Assembly: GCA_002794735.1 (NCBI GenBank)
Contig: NBAZ01000021.1
Coordinates: 124,001 to 188,000, forward strand
Source of the DNA: Pyrrhoderma lamaoense
Lineage: Eukaryota > Basidiomycota > Agaricomycetes > Hymenochaetales > Hymenochaetaceae
Length of the DNA: 64,000 nt
Direction of reading: 5' to 3'
In this document: piece by piece, positions 46,283-57,511 of the stretch
Layout: every line of letters begins with the position of its first letter
How positions within the stretch are numbered: position 1 is the stretch's first letter
Translations under genes and position numbers: made by a program
Notes under the pieces: generated by a model
Seen by the model: only the letters and a program-made list of their open reading frames with translations
Told to the model about the DNA's origin: nothing
Databases searched by the model: none

Positions 46283-47827
46283 ATGGAGCTTATTGTGAGG
46301 GACATCAATTATTTCATCGAAGGCTTAAATACTCGGGCTTACTTCGTTGCGATCGTGGTACTAGTGTGCAATTATGGTGAGAAGTGGTTTTGGTTGTACA
46401 GTTGGTTTCGTTACTAATTTTCGTCTTCTAACAACTAATACATTCAGTGTTGACATAAGACGGAAACGTATACACCACTTACTTTCCTAAAGAAAAGGAA
46501 TTCTCAACATCTACCTTTCTAGATAGAGTATCTCCGGGCGAGAAGATTGTCCACACCAAGATGCCATACACGTAGTTGAAAGGGGTTTCGTAGAGAAAGT
46601 CTATCAGCTTTATCAATATCTTGTTCTTTCTGGTAAGTAGCATCCCCGGACTAGAAGATATATACTTATTCTGAGAGTACGCCAGAACCTATATCTCAGA
46701 ATCCTTGGATTTATCGTGTATTCGTTATGTATGTGTCACCGACTTCCCTTACATACATACGATGAAGTTTATTTGGATCCTTTTACTGCGATGTAAGTAG
46801 TATCTATATATCCCCCAATTACCTGCAACTTACGGTACGAAAGATGCTAGTAGTTATATGAGCCCGAGCATGATCTGACGAGCTAATCTACATCAGGTCG
46901 ACTCAGCGACTGGTTATACGATTTCTGCGGTGATTATTACCTAGTTTCCTACGAAGAAACAAATCTTACTCTCCGATACAGTTGTATTTATCATCATGAT
47001 CATCGAATGCAAGGCTGTCTATCCATAGACACCATCGATGCCTTATGCTGATAAGCTACAAAGACGTACTCGCAGTCAGGATCCTCGCTTTTGGAGCCAA
47101 TGCAAGATATAATTCCGCATCCTACCAGCCGCTCAGTGATGTTATCTAACGGATTCTAGGCAAAGCATTATCCATAGCTTTGAAGACCTTGATAACTCTT
47201 GAAACTCCTTTCAAGCTTGAGATAGTCTTCCAAAGTGAAATTGGAACCAGAAAACTTGGTAACGCATCATAAATTTGGGTTTGATTGGTCGTTATCACGC
47301 ACTAACGTATTTTAATATGATAGCACCATCTCTTTCTATTCACTCTGTCCGAGTGGTCTGTGACGCTAGTGTCAATCAGCAACACGAAATGTTGAGTTTT
47401 GCCCTTGTAAGCTAGTAAAATCTCATTAAGATCTTTGAACTCACACTTTCTTGTTGCTGGTGTCCACTAGGATGATCATTTGCTCCGTTGGTCTTATTCT
47501 GATGGCCCTCGCTCTTCACAAAGCTACAGATTTTTGGCAGTCATCAAAAGGAACCCCTCTATCCAAGACAATAATAAGAGACAAAGACATAACTACTTTA
47601 TGCAAGTATTTGTACTATTTCGTATGATATCACTTACCAATATTGTCTACCTGAAGTGCCCTTGCATCCAGTATTCTAAACATCATGTCATGAACTGCAA
47701 TATTGTGGTGAAACCCTATGAAGGAGCGGTAGCTGTCTCTAGCATCGCAAAAGTGAGATTCCCTGTGCTGTGCGTGCTGGGTGATCGGATGCTACTTGAT
47801 ATAAAGAAGCGGGAGAACTTGATGTGA
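46283..47827 (+). pseudogene. DUF6533-type membrane protein, copy 2 (stop codon in exon 2)
   Basis: The ATG at 46283 gives MELIVRDINYFIEGLNTRAY and FVAIVVLVCNY, ending at a GTGAGA donor. The next exon starts VLT and then has TAA at 46456-46458, exactly where the family has the leucine of TLD.E. Downstream pieces are still recognisable: RKSISFINILFFL with a GTAAGT donor (about 46590-46632), NLYLRILGFIVY, the exon IICSVGLILMALALHKATDF followed by LSKTIIRDKDITTLC (about 47473-47612), and the last exon PVLCVLGDRMLLDIKKREN ending at 47827. Order matches copy 1. It is either a pseudogene or a gene with a one-base error changing TTA to TAA. Joins between middle exons are not all resolved. Confidence 0.58.
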
Positions 47828-50009
47828 ACGAAGGTACGAATTGCAGGTATGACTCTGTGAGCGAGATTGAGCTCGCGTACAAGAAGATGTTGTTTAGATT
47901 ATGCCATTGACAGCAAGGCACATGCGTTGAGAGGCGACTGGTACAATGCATCTATTGTCAATCCATTCCACTATTGTTTTCTTAGAGAAACACAAATTGT
48001 GAATGTGTATTTGTTCCTAACTCATCGGAAAATGTGAGTCAGATGATATGAGTTCGGTGATATGAGTTCAATGAACATGACACTGAAACACAAGTGCTAG
48101 GATGTGATCGATTCTTGGATCCTTTGATGATATCCACAGCTTTCAAGAGGGTAGACTGGCTGGAGAGAACGATGCAGGCCAACGATAGAGATGCTAAGAA
48201 GTTGTGATGGCTTGGAGCGGCAGTCCTTTTTTTCCGATGCTGTACTTATAATTGAAGAAGCGAAGAGCTAATATCGTACCATGCCGCATTCGGTTGCACA
48301 TTTTGACAGATACCACGTTTTATTTATAAATCAAAGAGTCCTCCGAAGTGATCATGCATTCCTTCACATCTTCCCGAGTGTATTCAATTGTATCATGATC
48401 CCGTGCCTTGTGTTTGAGTCGGAGCTGTCAACTCTATCTTCAACTAGCTTGCAAAAAGGTAGTTTATGGACATCTTCAGCCTATAGTAGCTTGAAGCTCC
48501 CCTCCTTTTTTGAGTCTCGGTCTAAGCATCGACGACGCGGTCGTGATATGCGGTGTTCCACGATCGAAGCCGTAGCATACATCCAATTTAGTATGTTATT
48601 TCTATATTCCCGCGACCAATATAGTACGTAATAGACTCTTCTGGTGGAACTTGGGGTCACTGATGGCTACCCGGATTCTCTTCAATCTGAGGTCTATAAT
48701 ATGTGTGGTCAATGAGGCGTTTAAGATTGCGGGTTTAGTGGAGTCTGTCAGGACAAACCACCACAGAGATTCAACTCTCGTCTTTTATGAGCCTTCAGTG
48801 TCTTAGTTGGTGTATCAATTCTTTGTGTTCGTGACAAATCTGAAATCTTCGCATGGGTTCTTCGGAATGAAAGGCACAAATTCGTCAGGCCTAGTCATTA
48901 GTGATGAAATCTACGATTCAGGTCACTTTGCTGATAAACCTCGCAGGCAGGAACTCGATAGGTTGAAGTAGCAGACGAAAAGGCTTTGTACCTTAATGAC
49001 CATAAGTAATCACGTTTTTTTTCGCAAGTGATTACATATATTTACACTGTTGGAAGAGATTATTTGGGGCATCTCTTGTTTATTCACATATGACATTCTC
49101 TGTGGTGTGTAGAGGAGGATGAGTCTTCGACCGTGAAGTTTTTACCAAGGTTTGTCACATTTCATTTCATTTCAGATTGGGCGACTATCACGATCGTATT
49201 ACTAAACAGAAAATTTGTGTTTACTCTAAAGGATCGTTACCGTTTCTAGTCGAACCAAACAATATGCAACGTTGGGAAAGAGATGTAACTCCCTTTACCA
49301 GCTCTTTGGTTTGTATGCAAGTGGAATGTGATTACCCAGGTTGTTTTATATTGAAGGAACCAAAGAACGGACCCGGTTGGCCGGGGTAATGGTGGGTGAC
49401 ATCCATGCATAGAATATATAAGTATACTATAATAAGCAAGAGAAGAGATGGTAGAGAAGCATTGATAAAACGATAGAAACGATCGCAAAGCATTGCTGAT
49501 CCGCGAGAGAAAGTTGGATGAAAAAAGAGGATAAGGATATGAAGCGTATATATTGTGTGCTTCGGGCTAAAAGAGCAGAGGATGCAGGGCCAGGACATGT
49601 ACTAAGATTGAGTGTTCAGATATGGAACTGTGGCAGGGTAACGAGCGCATGAATTATGAACGGTAAAATGGTATAGCGGATCCTATATAGCGGCCGAAGG
49701 GAGACAAGAAGGGGCAGGATACCTAATTGGGTATCGGCGCCGTGGAAGTGGACCATTGCATTCTGAATCTGCCGCACCGGCTCACATCACAGCTTGCAGA
49801 TGATACTTCTCACTTCTCTCTCTTCCGCAGACTACGAGAAAGAGCAGACGTTGAGAGCGACGGTCTGCAAAAGAGTCGAGCAGGATGATGGCGGGACAGG
49901 ACGCAGGGGACGCGTGGGCGAGAGGGTGAGCTTAGTCATTTTATTTTACTAGAGAGAGCTGTGACTGGGTTGTTGTGTTGTTGTTGTTGTGGCCTGCTTA
50001 GTCATCTGA
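47828..50009. other. Long gap without a supported gene
   Basis: In 2.2 kb I see short ORFs only, the longest being 116 codons at 48281-48631 with no family features and no clear splice partners. From about 49640 the DNA becomes purine-rich, probably the 5' region of the next gene. Confidence 0.35.
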
Positions 50010-53000
50010 TTGAGGGAGGGCTTGCTGCGGATATCGATTGGCATGGCTTTCTCTTCTCGGTCGTCGCCTTTCCTTTGCTTCCGTCAAAATGTCAATGTAA
50101 ATCCTGCCCGCTACGCCTTTACCATTTGTCCTCGCGCTCATTGTTTTACTTCTTTTAGGTCTCCACCCGCTCGCCGTCTCAGACACCCGGCGTCCACCGG
50201 CGGCGTCGCCATCAACGTCGACGACAAGGTCACTAATCAAAAGAAAAGGAAACCCCTGTCGCGTCGTCCCACGCACACGTTACTCGCATCCTCTGATATT
50301 AACCTGCCCCGCCCGCCGTGGCGTCATCAAGGACAGGGTCACCTCGGACTAGAACTTCCACAAGGTTCACAAACAATGCACAGACTCACACTTTGAATAC
50401 CCCCTCGTCAACACCATCGTCATCCAGAACACCGATAGTGACGGCGCCAGCGCCGTCTTCCTCTTCACCCAATATACCTACTTTCTCCTCAGTTCCAGCG
50501 TCCAGCAACACTAACCTCCACTCAACCCGCAAGAGCTCTCGTCTTGTCGCCAAACGTAAACTCGAACGCGGCGTCGAGTCATCTGTTGTCCCCGTGTCTA
50601 CTATTTTACCATGCACCCCCGTTACTCCAATCCCTGCTCAACTAAAGAAACATCTACTTACTCCATCTACTCAACCCGTTCCCCGTAAGCGTAGGCGAGG
50701 AGACGTTGCAGATATTGACGTTTTAACTACTTTACCTGATACACTTGATGGGAGTGAATTGGAAAGGGAAAGGGGACCAAGGCATAGTGCCCGACTAGAA
50801 AACAAGATCAGAAATAAGAGAAAGCTTGTCGATGGCGATAATGCTGAACTTCGTGATGATGTCTCCATAGCCTTTGCTACTGAAAAGCGGAACCGCCGAT
50901 TGAAGGCTCAACCGCTGACTGGACTGAAGGGTATGTCTATCTCGTTTAATGTTATAACTGATATTCACTGTGTATCATATCATCTACCTACAGATACAGA
51001 AGAGAACCTAATTAATGAAAAGAAGAGCATACGCCCACAAGCAAAGATCCACTATAGAGGTATGTCTAGAAACTATTGTGATATGTATGCATTGTTTGAT
51101 ATCTGGGCTTCATATCTCTAGAACCTCTTGTAGCTCGAAATTACCTCCAGTCATCTGAAATATCACCAAATAAAGAACCATTATCTGCTCCTTCCCCTCG
51201 CACGCGCTCAAGGAAGCGCCAGCGACTGACCTCCTCTCCGAAAATCGAGCCCGCATGTGCCGATGTTATTGATTGTGACATCGCAAAACTTCAACAAGAA
51301 GTGAATGAACATTTATTCATAGACCCTCCTCCGCTAGTCCGTGTATCCGTAGAGGCAGACAGTGATGCATCAGACGAAACATTAATTGATTCTATCGGAC
51401 CATCCAAAGTGCCTTGTGTTGCCTCGATTGAGATCGATGGACTTTCATCCTCGCTTTCTCCTCTAAGTGAGCTGAGCTCACTTTCTGAAACGGATGAACC
51501 CGCCTACAGCCCTAACAACATGGATGTAGATGACATTGGCACTGAATCAGAACTGTCTCGTGAGGGACGTAAAGGTTCGTTGTTGAGTGCTTATGGCGTA
51601 CTTGCGGATGTTACTGGCCCAAATCCCCTTGTTGTTGTCTATGAACCCCAGCCTGATTCAGGGTATACGCCACAGGCAACATCTAAACCTTTTCGAAATG
51701 TCTTTCTATTTCCACATCCTGCGTATCCACCTATTTTCTACCAATGGACACAAGTCGACTCTTTTAATCTGGATGGTTCACTGAAATCGAATCATAGTGA
51801 CAGCGTAGCTCCAAGGTTGTCAAGGAAGACTGCAGGCCTTGTACTTGCTTTAATGGTTCCCCCTTCCTGCTTGGCTTATCGCATACATCAACGTCAATGC
51901 TTACTAGCTAAGGATGCTGGAAACCATGGGGAGCTTTACCTTTAGGGATGCTCTTTTCTTGCCCGAATACTAGAATTCCTGCTACTGGTGTAAACCAAGT
52001 TAATGTTCTGATTGCACTGCTTGGTAAGGGATTAGGAGAGAGAGTAAAAGCGAAGCAAGCTGCTGCGAGGATGCAGTATCACTTTGGCTCACTTGCTTTG
52101 AAGGGTGCCACATCTATTGCTCCCGAGTCTTGCCTTTCGCCTCAGGAAAGATCAAGCAAAGAGGAGGGACAAATGGGGATGGCGGATACGTTAAGCAAGC
52201 TGTTGACGGCTGGGCTTATTGGTAAAATAGCGAGAAAGCAGAAAGAGGGGATGAGGATGATTCGCGGGCGGGGCTCTGCGAGGGGAAGAGGCAAAGAGAG
52301 AGGGAAGTGGAGGAAGAATGAGCGAAGAGTCGCAAGTGCGTGGGTAGAGCGGGTTTTCAAAGAACTGAGAAAAGATAGAAAGGAGAAGCAGAAACCTTTA
52401 GATCAAAGTGAGGATGACCGAGAGTTTGCAGATGAATCTTCATCGGGTTTATCCGCCGAAGTAGAAGTGGAGGTTGGAGATAGTGAAAATATCCAATCGC
52501 CTCCCAATGTTAAAAGCGAAACAGAGGTTACTGGACTTAGTCTAGATTCTGACGCTAAGCTTGTAACGGATACCATAGAGGAGGATACTAAACATGAAAC
52601 GGAGATTTGTGAAATAAGGGAATTTTACGTGCCATTGAACCCGCGAGGAAGACATCGGTATTCTCCCTCAATACCTACTCGGTTAAGGCAATCCGTTTCA
52701 ATAATTTCCTCGACCTCCAGTCTTTCATCTGAATTTCGCGTACTGGAGGGAGAAGAACTACGGAGTCCCATCTCCCGTTCATCGAGTTCTGGTTCTTCTC
52801 TATGGTACGAAGAAGACTTGTCGTCAATCAATGAGGACGATCATGAGAATGACGAAAATGAGAATTTACCTATAACGACTGGAGGGATGTCTCCTACCCC
52901 GTCTCTCTCCCCTACGTCACCCACCTCGCCTGAAACGCCCATCCCCCTGGCCCACCGATGTCGATATTAATGTTCCCGAAGCAGCAGGAACAAAATTGGC

Positions 53001-54761
53001 ACGCACGCCACCGTTTTGAACTTCCGGTGTGGAAATGTGCTTCCCTAAGCCGGGTTGAGCAATCGTGAGTTTTTCTCTTCTCATTTCTTGGGAATGTATA
53101 CTACATACATCTATATCTTATATATACATAAAGCAACTCTTACTGACTTTGGCCGATATTGCAGATGCCAAATTTATGGTGTGGATACGGTCAGAGCTGC
53201 AATAGCCTCCGAAGCGGCTACATATGCGAATTTGTCTGGATCTCCGATCGTTCCTTCTTCTCCGATTGCTAGTTCTTCTCAACACACTGCTTTAGAATCT
53301 TCTTCGCTTGGTGATCATAATCATATTTTCTGTGAGAATGCTTGCAACCTGATAGAGGAAGATACTGTATCTGAGAATGATGCAGATTCTGATGCAGACG
53401 GGGAGTACGAAATTGATCTCGAATATGAAGGCTATGAAGAGTATGCATCCAACCTAAGGAATATCTCCATCGGAGATGATGATTTTGAGAGTTTAGATAA
53501 TATTGAAGGTATCGAAGACGAGGAATGGGATGATATCGATATGGATACCATCGAGATGAACGAAAATGACCCCTTCTATTCGTCTTCAGATGACGATTCT
53601 GATGATGACGACGATTCTATAAAAACTGAAGACGAGAAACAGGAAGGCGAATCAGCTTTCCAGCTTGAGATCGAAGCTCCTGCCCAGCCGGATGTTGGAG
53701 GCGCGGAGTTCACGTTTGCGATCAAGTCTACACTCCCCGAATCGGCTTCTTCACCTATGTCATCTTCCTCAATAACTACTCCGCTCTCGTCTCCTTCTCC
53801 ATCGGATAGTTACCTTTCAGTTTCGAACCCGGCTCAAAATCAGCTTTACGACCCAGACTTTTTCCCATCCTCTCCTCCATACTCTCCTGGGTCGAATACA
53901 TGCGGAAATACGCCAGTTCCAAGTCTTTCTGCTCTGTCTGCCTTGTCACGAATTCCAGCATTATGCCTTAGAGACACGATGCAGCCTATACGTGGATTAG
54001 GTACCCCTGATAGCTCATGTGGTGCTGGAAGGCGTGCCTGGTTGGAAGCTGCGGAGGCTGTTGATGCTTCTCGAAGAGCGAGAGAGACTGTTGGAATTGA
54101 AGGTCAGCTTCTTCAACACCAAGAACAACCTCTCCATTCGCAGGTAATTAATGGCGTCGATAACATGAACAGCATGAATGCTATGCATGTTTGTCAACCA
54201 TTACAGCCGCTACAGCAGATGCAGACCATGCATACGCTCGAACAGGTTCCAATGCAGAGCATACAGGATATGCAACCGCTTTTGATCGTCGACCCGATGG
54301 TTCAACCTTGTGGACACCATGATCAGGCGCATGCTTTTGCCGATAATATGTTTTGGGGACTATTGGGCTTCAACGTTGGTGTTGGGGTCGGTATGGGAAT
54401 TGGTATGGGTGTAGGGATGGGGATGCAACATTCGTTGCCTCATCCCCACCCAATCATTCCTGTCAGCTCTTTAAATACCATTAACCCACTGAATCCAATG
54501 GCCGAAGACTTCGAAATGGGTGTTGGAGGATTTGAGACGTACGGCGCTTCTGGGTCAATGGCTAATGTAGCTTGTTCCCCGTGCACACCTTCATCTGAAC
54601 TTGAAGCTGGGATGCCAGTACCTGTACCTGCTAACATGGGTCTTCATGGTTGTATGACCGGTGAAATAGGAACCGGGACGAGTGAATTCGCGAACGTGTT
54701 TGGGGCGGAGGACGAAAATCGTGAGAGGTCAAGTGGGAGTTGTGAGAACTCTACTCTTTGA
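50010..54761 (+). CDS. Large unrecognised low-complexity protein (several frame breaks)
   Basis: I do not recognise this protein. Its long exons share one style. The first clear part (50318-50933) is Ser/Thr/Pro-rich with basic patches (TRKSSRLVAKRKLERG, PRKRRRGDVAD, RHSARLENKIRNKRKLVDGD). Introns at about 50932-50994 and 51061-51120 lead to EPLVARNYLQSSEIS and an acidic region. Then come PATGVNQVNVLIALLGKGLG, a Lys/Arg-rich helix (AWVERVFKELRKDRKEKQK), acidic repeats, and after intron 53062-53164 SCQIYGVDTVRAAIASEA. The last exon has DDDSDDDDDS, a Gln/Met-rich stretch (MQTMHTLEQVPMQSIQDMQ), and VGVGVGMGIGMGVGMGM. Frame changes occur near 51920-51970 and 52937-52945, the latter at a run of five C. 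The start is unsettled: an ATG at 50043 lies in another frame. Basic patches suggest a nuclear protein. Confidence 0.55.
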
Positions 54762-55760
54762 AATTATCTATCTCTCCCATCTCGGTTCTAGCTGTTATTT
54801 CGGAAATGACTTTGCCCATAGAATCCGTAAGGGTCTTTGTCCTAATACTATGACTAACTTCTTTGTTCTTCTTCTATCTAATGGTCAGATTGTGTATTTT
54901 TATATAATCACTTGCTTTTTTTCCACTTGCTTCAACTTCTTACTCTTCCCATGCTCTAACTTTCATACATATCACGTTTCTGTGAAGCTATCATTTACAG
55001 GAAACTTCCTTCAAGTTTATCTTGGCTAGTGTATAATGTATATGTATCAGTTTACTCGCTTTTTTAAAGTTTCTTCTTCCTCTTGATGCCATTCTTTGTT
55101 TTAGCTGTCACAATTTCTTGGTTGCTTGATTTATACATATATTCACTTTTATCATGCTAGTATGCTCTCAACTCAATTTTTTGAAATTTTTCTTCGACTA
55201 CTTACTGTTATGGGTGGATTGTCTGGACTTTTATATATTTTCCTTCCTTGCAAACCAATCTGTTCTCCGTTTTTCCTTTGTGTCAATTCGTCAATCCATC
55301 AGATCTAAACTTTCATAAATGCGATCGCTTTTTTTCTGCTTCAGCTTGATCTTTTCTCATCTATTATCTTTAAGTTTCCTCTTTCACATTGCAGCTTTCA
55401 TACTGTTTGAGAAAGCACATCATTAATTCCTATCGTGTTTTGGCTGATGTACTATAATCTTGCAATTTTCTGTTCGCTAGAAACTATTTTCAGTATGTAT
55501 AAATGACTGAATGGATAAAATTTATACTCTCAAACATTTTCTTATACTATCCATGAAGCAGAAGAATGACATAAGTTAGGACTCGTAAGGTCTCTAGAAC
55601 TATCCCGCTATCGCGTCAATTTGCAAAGCATTCTGTGTCAAACTAATTTTGGTGTGGTGGAGAGAAGGCTAATATTCTCGAACAAATTTGGTTTCAAACA
55701 CAACGGCTTCCATCTCTAGATCTTCGATATACAGCGTACTGTAGGGAAAAGTTTTGCATA
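54762..55760. other. Pyrimidine-rich 3' flanking region
   Basis: About 1 kb of strongly T- and C-rich DNA (54770-55400) after the large gene, probably its 3' UTR. The 115-codon and 60-codon ORFs here have no domain and are hydrophobic only because the sequence is T-rich. Confidence 0.45.
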
Positions 55761-56874
55761 CTATTCAGGGTCACCCAGTGCTACAACTCTCCTAAAACAC
55801 ACTGTACTAGCAACTCTATATAACCTGCCAGCAAGCCCCAAACGTGCGTCTTCTATTAATGTCAAAGGACATCGAAGACTGAATCTACCACCTGACTGAC
55901 TATAAATCACATACACGACACCATCTATAGTTACTTGATCCTTCTCTTCTTCGCGATCACAGACAACATCCATAAGGAACTCTCTCCCTCGGCCCAACAC
56001 ATCCAGTGCATCCTGCATACTCGACTCATGACCTGCATTTAATTTTATATTGTCTTCACCGTGGAATTGCTTGACGAAGTTGATGAGTAGGTCTACCGAG
56101 TTGAACCATTGTTTTAGGTTCCCTTCTGGTGGGAAGATGATTGGTGCCCATTCATATAGGGTATCACCTACGTAAAGCATCTTTTCTGATTTATCCCATA
56201 CTGCGAGTTCGTCCGGAGTGTGACCGGGGGTATGTAAAATTTGTAAACCTGTATCGAAGCTAGTGCTTGTAGTGGAGTTGAGATCTTCGAGTTTCTTATA
56301 GAGTACTAGAGATAAGTGGTCGATAAGCGTGGGAGTATACTCTGGAGTTTGGATCCCTAGTCTCTGACATAGTGAGTTGTGAGGTAAGTTCTCTGGAGAT
56401 AGGAATGTCGGAGAGTAGGAGGACGCATATATGGGCGAATCTCTGGAGAATTGATCTAAACCGACTTTGGGTGAAAAGTAAAACGATAATAATCTTCATC
56501 AGATTATTCATGGAACACAGTAGGCTAGAAAATAAATAAGTAAAATTACAGTCACACTCACGTATGTGGTCGTAATGGTAATGTGTACATATGATAGCAT
56601 ACTTCCGTCTTGCACCCTGATTAAGAGGGTTATCGTCGTTATCCTTTACAGGTATCGTCTCTATAAACTCTCGAAGGCTCGTCACCTCAATATCGGACTC
56701 CGTGCTTGATCCTCCACATCCCGTGTCAATTATGACTATAACATCCAAGAGAACCTTTACATAGATAAATGGATGTTCGGAATAAATATCCGAGTATTCA
56801 ACGAGCTTGAAGACTGTTGAGGTAAGTCGAGTTGCCTTGAACGCAGCCGTTTTTTCGGATGTGCTTGTATGCAT
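55761..56874 (-). CDS. Metallo-beta-lactamase-fold hydrolase
   Basis: A binuclear zinc hydrolase of the MBL superfamily; exact substrate unknown. The ATG at 56874 gives MHTSTSEKTAAFKATRLTS, then VIIDTGCGGSS, and IICTHYHYDHI, the HxHxDH zinc site. An intron (GTGAGT..CCAAAG, about 56561-56470) keeps frame into LGLDQFSRDSPIYASSY. Exon 2 holds LQILHTPGHTPDELAVWD (third histidine) and MLYVGDTLYEWAPIIFP (the Asp of GDTL), then LNAGHESSMQDALDVLGR (last His), ending VVALGDPE. All metal ligands are in place and the frame is intact. The closest overall pattern is that of fungal MBL-fold proteins of general metabolism rather than lactamases. It lies tail-to-tail with the large unrecognised gene and head-to-head with urease. 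Confidence 0.87.
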
Positions 56875-57511
56875 TGATGTTCAGTAAACGGCTCTTTATG
56901 ATAAATGGCTCATGTAGACATTGCTCCCGAAGTCAGCAGACAGCTTGATATACTATCTTACCAAGAGAAGCACGGTGGGACTGACTTGTTTTGTCAGCAA
57001 ATTCTCACAACTCATGATAGATCTTCTTCATAGCTAATTTCCCTAGAAGCTATAGCCTATGTGCACGCCCTCAGTCCTTTAAAGGCCCTACATGCTTAAT
57101 GGTCAATTATAAGTTGTTCTTAATCTCATGAATGAGATCCATTATTTGTAAACTAGAACCAGTCATTGTGCCCTAGAGTTTTTCTGTATGTCTATCAAGA
57201 CGAAATTATTTGTGCATCACAATGTAAAATATATTTCTATATGATAGGGGAAATCCAAAGTGTTAGATGCTTATATGTATGGTCGAGTTTATAGTAGGAT
57301 AAAAATAGTCGCCGTAATAGAAACCGATTCTTCCTTGTACCTTCGAAGCATAATTTAGGTAATGTGCACCATATATGGGAGGTATGACAAAGAATTTAAT
57401 AATTATCATCAATATATAGAAATTAACTGCTTATCTTTGAGTTATTTTTAGTTGCCTATCTTTAAGTAAATATGCATACTACCTTATCTCGAAGGCTTAT
57501 TTCACTGCAAC
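56875..57511. promoter_or_regulatory. Divergent intergenic region (MBL hydrolase / urease)
   Basis: About 640 bp of AT-rich DNA between the start codons of two divergent genes. Several TATA-like stretches occur (for example 57228-57242) but none stands out. Confidence 0.4.

Noticed and set aside
48281..48631. 116-codon plus-strand ORF
   Set aside because: Amino-acid composition is not protein-like, there are no splice partners and no family features.
54682..55308. Hydrophobic ORFs after the large gene as small membrane proteins
   Set aside because: Hydrophobicity follows from T-rich DNA; they overlap the stop of the large gene or its 3' flank.
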